Below are positions 17,123 to 23,135 of a stretch of 23,135 nt of DNA, one piece after another; positions within the stretch are counted from its first letter, which is position 1; the number at the start of each line of letters is the position of its first letter. Under the pieces are notes generated by a model. The model searched no databases. It was not told where the DNA came from and saw nothing but the letters and a program-made list of their open reading frames with translations. The stretch comes from a virus. Position numbers and translations under genes: made by a program. The DNA lies in IMG/VR virus record IMGVR_UViG_3300046000_001271, positions 1 through 23,135 of that record; one strand, written 5' to 3'.

Positions 17123-18217
17123 ATGCCAATTACTCCAGTAGACTTGACCGACACATTTGATGTTTGGCGCATTAGAACAAATCAGAATATAAATTTATCT
17201 GAAAGTGCAAACACAGCGGCGGCGGCTGCGTTTACTAGAGCTAATGCTGCAAACGTTCTAGCATTCAATACTGGTATAGGCGCTAATGCTTATGCAACTG
17301 CGGCCACTGCTGGTGCTAATGCATACATGATTACTATCCAGAATGGTTCTAACACAGCAATTGGTACAGGTGCAAATAGTTATTTACTAGCAACTCTAGC
17401 TGGTGCTAATGTTGCCGTAGGTACTGGTGCTAACGCATATATGATCGCTGTTCAGAATGGTTCAAATACTGCCGTAGGTACAGGTGCAAATGCATTCACT
17501 AGTGCAACAATAGCAGGCGCCAATACTGCCGTAGGCGTAGGTGCAAATGCATTCACTAGTGCAACAATAGCAGGAGCTAACACAGCAATTGGTACAGGAG
17601 CTAACGCCTTTGCTACAGCCGCTGCAACTGGCGCAAATACAGTGGCCGTAGCCGCTTTTGCTAAAGCTAACTCATCAAGTGTTAATATCTTTTCAGACTT
17701 AGTTAATACAAACAGATATGTTACCTTTGCAAACAACAATTCTGGTAATACACAATCACTGAACGTTTCTACTTATGGACTATTGTTTAATCCTTTTACA
17801 AGCACACTAACGTCCAATAATATCTCAATTCCTGTGTCATTAGGTATTGGCACAGCACCTTCTGGTACAGCAGGTGAGATTAGAGCAACGAGTGATATTA
17901 CTGCATACTATTCATCAGACATTTCGTTGAAAGAAAATATAAATGTGATACCTGATGCTCTCTCAAAATTAATCCAAATAAATGGTGTTGAATTTGATTG
18001 GAGTCAATCATACATCGACAAAAGAGGTGGTGAAGATGGGTACTTTATCCGTAAAAGAGACGTTGGTGTTATAGCTCAAGAAGTAGAGAAAATTCTTCCT
18101 CAAGTAGTTGCAACAAGAGGTGATGGAATTAAAGCTGTCAAATATGAAAAACTAATAGCATTACTAATTGAAGCTATCAAAGAATTGAACGAAAAAATAG
18201 AATCTAAGAAAGAATAA
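17123..18217 (+). CDS. Short tail fibre with 19-residue repeats and S74 self-cleaving chaperone domain
   Basis: 364 residues. The N-terminus DTFDVWRIRTNQNINL (10-25) is a pattern seen at the start of fibre-like proteins in T4-like marine phages. Residues 64 to about 180 are repeats of G-A-N-A-Y/F with A-x-A-G-A-N-T-A-V/I-G-T and a 19-residue period, probably a trimeric shaft. After a segment with LGIGTAPSGTAGEIRATSD comes a Peptidase_S74 intramolecular chaperone domain: SDISLKENI with Ser265 and Lys270 in the S-x(4)-K spacing of the known catalytic Ser-Lys dyad, DVGVIAQEVEKILPQVV, then a C-terminal helix LIALLIEAIKELNEKI. In characterised relatives the domain guides trimer folding, then cuts itself off before the serine. 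That would release about 100 residues and leave a mature fibre of about 264. Translation probably uses AAAGGA at 17105-17110. Confidence 0.9.
   Translation: MPITPVDLTDTFDVWRIRTNQNINLSESANTAAAAAFTRANAANVLAFNTGIGANAYATAATAGANAYMITIQNGSNTAIGTGANSYLLATLAGANVAVGTGANAYMIAVQNGSNTAVGTGANAFTSATIAGANTAVGVGANAFTSATIAGANTAIGTGANAFATAAATGANTVAVAAFAKANSSSVNIFSDLVNTNRYVTFANNNSGNTQSLNVSTYGLLFNPFTSTLTSNNISIPVSLGIGTAPSGTAGEIRATSDITAYYSSDISLKENINVIPDALSKLIQINGVEFDWSQSYIDKRGGEDGYFIRKRDVGVIAQEVEKILPQVVATRGDGIKAVKYEKLIALLIEAIKELNEKIESKKE
17312..17650 (+). repeat. 57-bp tandem repeats encoding 19-residue fibre units
   Basis: Five full units of 57 bases (17312-17596) plus a diverged sixth. Each encodes G-A-N-A/S-Y/F, seven variable residues (T-I-Q-N-G-S-N or T-I-A-G-A-N type), then T-A-I/V-G-T. 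Units alternate between a MITIQNGSN form and an ATIAGAN form. Units four and five share a nearly identical stretch running from GTGCAAATGCATTCACTAGT, at 17483 and again 57 bases later. Confidence 0.85.
17915..18214 (+). other. Peptidase_S74 intramolecular chaperone domain, predicted self-cleaved fragment
   Basis: Begins at Ser265, the predicted cut site and catalytic serine, with Lys270 as partner. The conserved G-V-I-A-Q-E-V core and terminal coiled helix follow. The cut position is inferred from the endosialidase and related fibre chaperones. Confidence 0.85.
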
Positions 18218-18221
18218 AAAT

Positions 18222-18560
18222 ATGGCAGCATATGTAGAACTTTACATGGATCAAGGTACAACATTCAATAATGTCATCAACATAACAGATGACGTTACGA
18301 ATGCTGTTGTGAATGTTTCAGGTTATACAATAACAAGCCAAATGCGTAGGTCATATTATTCAGCTAATGCCACTGCTAATATCATATGCACAATAACAGA
18401 TGCATCAAATGGTGAGATTACCATGTCAATGACCTCAGCTAATACATCAAACATAAGACCAGGAAGATATCTATTTGACGTTAAAACAATAAATACTTCT
18501 AATGTAGTCTCACGCATACTTGAAGGAATAGTGACAGTTACACCTCAAGTAGGAAGATAA
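18222..18560 (+). CDS. Small beta-rich phage protein (BppU/Ig-like fold suspected), function unknown
   Basis: 112 residues. The layout is an N-terminal strand (YVELYMDQGTTF), a segment like VSGYTITSQMRRSYYS in the middle, then a strand pair ending PGRYLFDVKTINTSN and ILEGIVTVTPQV. I recognise this arrangement (Q-G-T-T-F, then S-G-Y-T-x-x-x-Q-x-R-x-S, then P-G-R-Y-x-F-D-V) from many small hypothetical proteins in tail-fibre regions. It recalls the N-terminal beta-sandwich of lactococcal phage baseplate protein BppU. A virion or fibre-attachment role is inferred from that and from its place between two fibre genes. The start is 4 bases after the fibre stop with no strong ribosome site, so coupling is likely. 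Next gene starts one base after its stop, with AGGAAG at 18551-18556 serving it. Confidence 0.78.
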   Translation: MAAYVELYMDQGTTFNNVINITDDVTNAVVNVSGYTITSQMRRSYYSANATANIICTITDASNGEITMSMTSANTSNIRPGRYLFDVKTINTSNVVSRILEGIVTVTPQVGR

Positions 18561-18561
18561 A

Positions 18562-18798
18562 ATGTCAATCAAAGTATTAGTCAACTCTACACCAAAAAAT
18601 AGAGTTTCGATAAACAATCAGCAAAGAGAAAATATCAGAACAGTTGGTATTGGTAGCAGTGGTGGAGCGGTAAGCTTAACACAACTCAATGATGTTGACG
18701 CATCTGATCCAAACAATAATGAAACTTTAGTATATGATGCGCTGAGTGAAAAGTATGTCATTAAAGAGTTACCTATTATAAACGGTGGAACGTTCTAA
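18562..18798 (+). CDS. Small fibre-associated protein with L-x-D-V-D motif, function unknown
   Basis: 78 residues. The N-terminal half (MSIKVLVNSTPKNRVSINNQ) is a short beta segment, followed by a Gly/Ser linker (GIGSSGG). The C-terminal half carries LTQLNDVDASDPNNNETLVY and then DALSEKYVIKELP, the pattern L-x-x-L-x-D-V-D ... L-V-Y-D-x-x-x-x-K-Y/W-V that occurs repeatedly within phage tail fibres and tail proteins. Here it stands alone as a gene. It abuts the next fibre directly, its stop ending one base before that ATG. A likely role is a minor virion component or an adaptor between the baseplate and the long fibre, but there is no direct evidence. The good ribosome site AGGAAG lies 5 bases upstream. 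Confidence 0.72.
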   Translation: MSIKVLVNSTPKNRVSINNQQRENIRTVGIGSSGGAVSLTQLNDVDASDPNNNETLVYDALSEKYVIKELPIINGGTF

Positions 18799-21700
18799 AT
18801 GGCAAATACACTAATTCAAATAAAAAGATCAACTACTACAGCAACCCCAAGTTCTCTTAATGTGGGCGAGCTTGCTTATTCTTATACATCAAATATAGCT
18901 TTTATAGGTACTTCTGATAATACTGGTGCACTTCCCATCGGTGGTCAATTTTATGTTGAAAGAACAAATACTGCTCTAGTGGCAGCCAATGCCGCATTGG
19001 CTAATACTACAGGTACATTTGCAGGCACACTTACAGTAGCAAATGATCTGATTGTTACTGGTAATGCTACATTTGATACCAATACAATGTATGTTGATGC
19101 TATTAACAATAGAGTTGGTATTGGTACAGCAGCACCATTGTTTAGATTACAAAGCAATGGTACTATAGCATCATATTCATCAGATGGAACAAATTATGGC
19201 ACATTAGGTTCTACGAGTATAAGTCTCGGCCAGAACAATTCGTTTCGCTCAGTTATATCTCATTCTGGAAATGAATCTTTACATTTTACTCCGTACAATC
19301 AATTAGTACTTGCGCTGTCTGCTTCAGATTTTACACCAAGTGTCCAGCTGACAAGTAGCAGAACTTTTGGTTGGAGTTCAACTAATGGACAATCTAATAG
19401 TCCTGATCTAGTTTTTCATAGAGATGTTGCAAATACGTTAGGCCAAAGAAACGGTACAGCAGGTCAAACATATAGACTTTATGGTACATTTACAGACACA
19501 TCTAATTATGAACGTTTAAGTATTTCTGCTAACGCAAGTGGTTCTTTTATACAGACACAACATGCTGGAACAGGAACTGCTCGATCACTGAATCTAGGCG
19601 CTAACAATACAACATTATTTCAAATTCAGCCAGCCGCAAAACCAATAAGAATGTCATCGGGTAGTATTGCTGGTACATCAGGTACAGGATTTTATCATTT
19701 AGATAATACTTCTTTTGCTTTTGGTCAAGATGCAGGATCGGGTGTGTGGGGTGGTATCTATTATGATGGATTTGTAGTTTCTTCCGAAAAGTTCTATGGT
19801 TTTGGATCATCTGGAACAGCTTCTCCTGATACTTTATTATATCGTGATGGTGCGTCAGGAAGGTTAGCACAAAGAAATAGTTCAGCCGCACAATCATATC
19901 GTCTTTATGGTACATATACAGATGCTTCTAACTATGAACGTATCAATCTAACTGCTAACACAACTGGACATTATATTATTGGTGAAGAAGGTGGTACTGG
20001 TGCTGCTCGTCCATTATATCTAGGTTCTAATAATGCTATTGCTGTTACTATTGAATCTAATAATACAGTTAGAACAAGTAGTACGCTTACATCTGGTGGA
20101 AGTATTGGTATTGGTGGTCAAGCTGTAACTAGTGCTGGTTGGGAATATAATAATCCCGCCGACATGTCAATTTATTCAAACTCTTCTAAAATGATAGGTA
20201 TACACGGTGGTAGCGGTTTTGTATTGTTTAGAAACGCAATTGCATTAAGTAGTACTGCAAACTATAATACTCAAGATGTCATTCTCGCGCGCGATGCTGC
20301 AAATATATTAGCACAACGTAATGGTACAGCTAATCAAACATATCGTCTATATGGCACATACACAGACACATCCAATTATGAACGCATAAACATAACTGCT
20401 AACACAACTGGCCATTATATCATTGGTGAAGAAGCAGGCACTGGATCAGGACGACCATTATATCTAGGTTCTAATAACCGTATCAACATGACAATCGATA
20501 CTTCTGGTAACGTTGGCATTGGTGTAACTGCACCATCTAGCATCCTTGATGTAAATGGTAAAATTACAACTCGATTTGGTGGTGCTTTAAGAGGTTACTT
20601 TGGTAGTCCTTCTTGGGATAGTTCTTATGTTGCAATTCAACATGGTTCTCTTGGCGAATCTTCAAGCAATGCAGCAATTCATCAAAGTTCGGTTGGTGAC
20701 ACTACACTCAATGCTGCAATAGGTAGAAGCGTTCTACTTAAAATTAATAATGATGCTGGAGGTCAAGGACAACTTGCATTTACTAGTAAGAATTTTGCAT
20801 TTACTGGTGCAAACGTTGGTATTGGTATTGCTACAGCAACGTCCAATCTGCATGTTATCGGTACAGCAAACGTCACATCGAATCTTGTTGTTCAAGGTGT
20901 AGATGTATTATCAAGTATAACAGGTGCTAACAACTATGCTAACTCTACATATGTAAAGTTGTCAGCAGCAAGCCAGACAATAACTGGCGATCTAACAGTT
21001 GTTGGTAATCTAAGTCTTAGTGGAAATACTACATTTTCTAACGCTCAAACGCTGATCGTCAATGATCCACTAATCTATCTTGCTGGTAATAATTATACTT
21101 CAGACATTATAGATATAGGTTTCATTGCCAACTATGTGAACGCAACTGGATCTAATGTTCATACTGGATTGTATCGTGAACATGAAGACAAGATGTACTA
21201 TCTGTTTCAGGGTTATGATAGAGAACCAATAAACAATCATATTGGTGCTTTATCTAATAACATGACGCTTGCTGTTCTTAATGCAGACTTGAGAACAAGC
21301 AACTTGACTCTTGGTGGTACAAACACTATCACATGGATCACATCTTCATTTGCGAAAGCCAATGCAGCACTAGCTAATACATCTGGTATTTGGTTTAACG
21401 GCAATCTAACAATAGGTTCTGCAACATCTGATGTGTATCTTGGTGACACGATTGTCTATGCTAATCTTGGTAGTGCTGTATCAAATAGTAACTCTGGTTT
21501 TGTCATTAATCAGACATGGAACAACGCAGGTCAAATTTTTACTGGTCTGACAATCAATGTTAATAGCACCGCGGCTTCGGCATCTTCTTATCTTCTTGAC
21601 GTAAAACAAAACAATGCTAGTGCCTTCTATGTGAGACGATACACAGGAATTCAAGGTGAAATTGGTATTAATTCAAACGGTGGTATTTGGAATTTAAGAG

Positions 21701-23135
21701 TTGTTGGTAATGAAGTTAATCTAATAGGAACTTCTGGCAATCATAACGTTAAACTTCCAGGCGCAAACTTTCTTCGTTCCGCTGTTGGTTATGGCTTTGA
21801 ACTAGGTAGCTCAAGTGGTTCTGTATTATATTCAGGCGCGCAAGAAGCGGCAAACACTCTTGCACAACGTAACGGAACAGCAGCACAAGCATATCGTCTT
21901 TATGGCACATATACTGACGCATCCAATTATGAACGTATCAATCTAACTGCTAACACAACTGGTCACTATATTATTGGTGAAAAAGGTGGTACTGGTTCAG
22001 CAAGACCATTATATCTTGGTTCTAATAATGCTATTGCAGCAACGATTGATGATCAGGGTAGAGTTGGAATTGGCACTACAAGTCCAACCTCGCCTCTTCA
22101 TGTGGCTGGTGCAACATTTCCAGTAGCAAGAATAGAAAGAACAACGTCTCTTACAACAGGATCAAGGTCCTCATTTGCATCAATACACAAAACAACTGGT
22201 GATATGACAGATGGTTTTGGCACTGATTTCAGTTTTATAATAAGAGATTCATCAAATGTTGATAATGAAATCGCTCAATTTGGTGCGTGGAGAGATGGTG
22301 CAGACAATAGCGGAACACTATTTTTCTCGACAATAAATGCTGGTGTGTTTGAGTATCCAAAGATGTTTATCAAACCCAATGGTCGTGTTGGTATTGGTAC
22401 ATTCACACCAACAGCAAAACTAACGCTTGCCAATGGTACATCTGCTACATCACAACACATATACGGTACTTATACAGATGCATCCAATTATGAACGTATA
22501 AACATAACTGCCAACTCTTCTGGTCATTATATCATTGGTGAAGAAGCTGGTACTGGATCAGCAAGACCACTATATCTGGGTTCTAATAATGCTATTGCAG
22601 CAACGATTACTGATCAGGGTAGAGTAGGTATTGGTACGACAAATCCTCTTGCTACATTGCAAGTTAATGGAAGTATATTATTAGCTAACAGTTCTGGAGT
22701 TGGTTTAAACACTCTACTCATAAATCCAAAAAATATATCCAACTTCTCAGTGATTGGTACTTATCCTGCTGAAGGTACCAACATCAACTCTACATTATGG
22801 GTTGTACCAAAAGGAACAGGTGTAGCAAACAATAAGGCACAAATTAACGTCTTTAAAACAGATTTCGTGGCAGATTCTACAAATTATGAGTTTGCTGGTC
22901 TTAGAGCAAGAGATTTTGATTTTTTCTTCGCAACAGGAAAAAATGGAACTGGTATAACAAGACCATTAGTTTTTTCTGCTGGTGGTTTAAATGGCCCGCC
23001 TATAAACGAAAATCAATTTGTTGTTGACACAACAGGTAACGTAGGTGTCGGCACATCATCGCCTGCATACAAACTAGAAGTTGCTGGTTCGTTTGCTGCT
23101 CAGACAAAGAGCTTTATTATCAACCATCAGAGTTC
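18799..23135 (+). CDS. Very long repeat-rich tail fibre protein (3' end outside window)
   Basis: Open from ATG 18799, directly after the previous stop and behind GGTGGAA (18784-18790), to the window edge: 1445 codons without a stop. The N-terminus (IQIKRSTTTATPSSLNVGEL, then AYSYTSNIAFIG) is the attachment-type start of many phage fibres. The body is built of recurring modules: at least seven VGIGTxxPxxxLxVxG motifs; five copies of a 62-residue unit centred on LYGTYTDASNYERI; one copy of a known fibre module near PLIYLAGNNYTSDIIDIGFI with HTGLYREHEDKMYYLF (about residues 750-816); and Ala-rich AxANAALANT linkers. No S74 domain has appeared by the window edge, and one could lie further downstream. 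It is probably a host-recognition fibre; the receptor is unknown. An apparent 104-residue minus-strand frame at 19601-19915 is a shadow of this gene. Confidence 0.88.
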   Translation, partial: MANTLIQIKRSTTTATPSSLNVGELAYSYTSNIAFIGTSDNTGALPIGGQFYVERTNTALVAANAALANTTGTFAGTLTVANDLIVTGNATFDTNTMYVDAINNRVGIGTAAPLFRLQSNGTIASYSSDGTNYGTLGSTSISLGQNNSFRSVISHSGNESLHFTPYNQLVLALSASDFTPSVQLTSSRTFGWSSTNGQSNSPDLVFHRDVANTLGQRNGTAGQTYRLYGTFTDTSNYERLSISANASGSFIQTQHAGTGTARSLNLGANNTTLFQIQPAAKPIRMSSGSIAGTSGTGFYHLDNTSFAFGQDAGSGVWGGIYYDGFVVSSEKFYGFGSSGTASPDTLLYRDGASGRLAQRNSSAAQSYRLYGTYTDASNYERINLTANTTGHYIIGEEGGTGAARPLYLGSNNAIAVTIESNNTVRTSSTLTSGGSIGIGGQAVTSAGWEYNNPADMSIYSNSSKMIGIHGGSGFVLFRNAIALSSTANYNTQDVILARDAANILAQRNGTANQTYRLYGTYTDTSNYERINITANTTGHYIIGEEAGTGSGRPLYLGSNNRINMTIDTSGNVGIGVTAPSSILDVNGKITTRFGGALRGYFGSPSWDSSYVAIQHGSLGESSSNAAIHQSSVGDTTLNAAIGRSVLLKINNDAGGQGQLAFTSKNFAFTGANVGIGIATATSNLHVIGTANVTSNLVVQGVDVLSSITGANNYANSTYVKLSAASQTITGDLTVVGNLSLSGNTTFSNAQTLIVNDPLIYLAGNNYTSDIIDIGFIANYVNATGSNVHTGLYREHEDKMYYLFQGYDREPINNHIGALSNNMTLAVLNADLRTSNLTLGGTNTITWITSSFAKANAALANTSGIWFNGNLTIGSATSDVYLGDTIVYANLGSAVSNSNSGFVINQTWNNAGQIFTGLTINVNSTAASASSYLLDVKQNNASAFYVRRYTGIQGEIGINSNGGIWNLRVVGNEVNLIGTSGNHNVKLPGANFLRSAVGYGFELGSSSGSVLYSGAQEAANTLAQRNGTAAQAYRLYGTYTDASNYERINLTANTTGHYIIGEKGGTGSARPLYLGSNNAIAATIDDQGRVGIGTTSPTSPLHVAGATFPVARIERTTSLTTGSRSSFASIHKTTGDMTDGFGTDFSFIIRDSSNVDNEIAQFGAWRDGADNSGTLFFSTINAGVFEYPKMFIKPNGRVGIGTFTPTAKLTLANGTSATSQHIYGTYTDASNYERINITANSSGHYIIGEEAGTGSARPLYLGSNNAIAATITDQGRVGIGTTNPLATLQVNGSILLANSSGVGLNTLLINPKNISNFSVIGTYPAEGTNINSTLWVVPKGTGVANNKAQINVFKTDFVADSTNYEFAGLRARDFDFFFATGKNGTGITRPLVFSAGGLNGPPINENQFVVDTTGNVGVGTSSPAYKLEVAGSFAAQTKSFIINHQS
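19444..19629 (+). repeat. Fibre 62-residue module, copy 1 (most diverged)
   Basis: 186 bases encoding QRNGTAGQTYRLYGTFTDTS, NYERLSISANASG, then G-T-G-T-A-R-S-L-N-L-G-A-N-N. The beginning is conserved and the middle departs from the other copies. Confidence 0.85.
19870..20055 (+). repeat. Fibre 62-residue module, copy 2
   Basis: 186 bases, same length and register as copy 1. Contains LYGTYTDASNYERINLTANT, GHYIIGEEGGTGAARPLYLG and SNNAIAVTI. Confidence 0.9.
20314..20499 (+). repeat. Fibre 62-residue module, copy 3
   Basis: 186 bases. Contains LYGTYTDTSNYERINITANT and GHYIIGEEAGTGSGRPLYLG; followed directly by a VGIGVTAP motif at 20512. Confidence 0.9.
21865..22050 (+). repeat. Fibre 62-residue module, copy 4
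   Basis: 186 bases. Nearly the same protein as copy 2 (GHYIIGEKGGTGSARPLYLG), with many differing bases that are largely synonymous; followed by VGIGTTSP at 22063. Confidence 0.9.
22450..22611 (+). repeat. Fibre 62-residue module, copy 5 (shortened start)
   Basis: Begins with a replaced lead (SQHIYGTYTD instead of QRNGTAxQxYRLYGTYTD), then matches copies 3 and 4 to NNAIAATI; followed by VGIGTTNP at 22624. A further, much diverged relative may lie near 22855-22985 (STNYEF ... GTGITRPLVFSAGG). Confidence 0.85.

Larger units (their letters stand above)
19114..23088 (+). repeat. Dispersed VGIGTxxP motifs in the long fibre
   Basis: Seven copies of V-G-I/V-G-x-x-x-P/T-x-x-x-L-x-V/L-x-G, beginning at 19114, 20512, 20815, 22063, 22387, 22624 and 23041, plus flanking variable segments. 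The motif is common in trimeric phage fibres, where it marks the boundary between repeated shaft modules. Confidence 0.85.

Noticed and set aside
17312-17650. Regular repeats considered as a CRISPR array
   Set aside because: The repeats are in frame, a multiple of three, encode a periodic fibre shaft and have no unrelated spacers.
17452-17739. 95-codon Ala/Val-rich minus-strand frame opposite the 19-residue repeats
   Set aside because: It is the mirror of the GCT/GCA-rich repeat codons; its apparent repeats are those of the fibre gene.
19601-19915. 104-codon open frame on the minus strand inside the long fibre gene
   Set aside because: It lies wholly within a continuous plus-strand fibre frame, includes one conserved module copy, encodes His/Tyr-rich sequence without family features, and has no sign of its own promoter.
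18799-23135. Fibre considered as target of a diversity-generating retroelement
   Set aside because: No reverse transcriptase, template repeat or adenine-biased variable region is visible in the window; the repeated modules differ mainly at synonymous sites.

Overview
The window is a continuous block of late structural genes from a T4-superfamily tailed phage (myovirus with a contractile tail). All genes lie on the + strand and are packed end to end, with ATGA or TAATG overlaps or gaps of a few bases. The DNA is AT-rich. I see no tRNA, integrase, transposase, CRISPR array or host gene. The long modular structural proteins resemble those of marine and alphaproteobacterial T4-like phages (cyanophage/pelagiphage type) more than those of enterobacterial T4. 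That comparison is an inference, and the host cannot be named from this stretch.

Positions 1-4134 encode the baseplate hub and the start of the wedge: the end of a gp53-like wedge protein, a gp27-like hub protein, an OB-fold hub protein resembling the N-terminus of gp5, a separate beta-helical needle resembling the C-terminus of gp5, and gp25. No lysozyme domain is visible between or within the two gp5-like halves. Positions 4131-10986 encode the wedge proteins gp6, gp7 and gp8. All three carry extra glycine-rich repeat segments, and gp7 has an added C-terminal module of tail-fibre type. A T4-type late promoter (TATAAATA) sits in the 47-base gap before gp8, which starts with TTG.

Positions 11003-16912 encode one 1969-residue virion protein with a DUF4815-like N-terminus, placed where T4 has gp9 to gp12. 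It probably links the baseplate to the fibres. Positions 16928-23135 form the fibre module: a small coiled-coil protein, a fibre with 19-residue repeats and a self-cleaving S74 chaperone domain, two small conserved phage proteins, and a very long repeat-rich fibre that is still open at the window edge (more than 1445 codons).

Together these genes would build the lower tail: the hub and spike puncture the envelope, the wedges form the baseplate ring, and the giant connector and the fibres mediate host recognition. The clearest unusual features are the split, lysozyme-free gp5, the fibre-like domain fused to gp7, the repeat family shared by three wedge proteins, and the 62-residue module repeated five times inside the last fibre.
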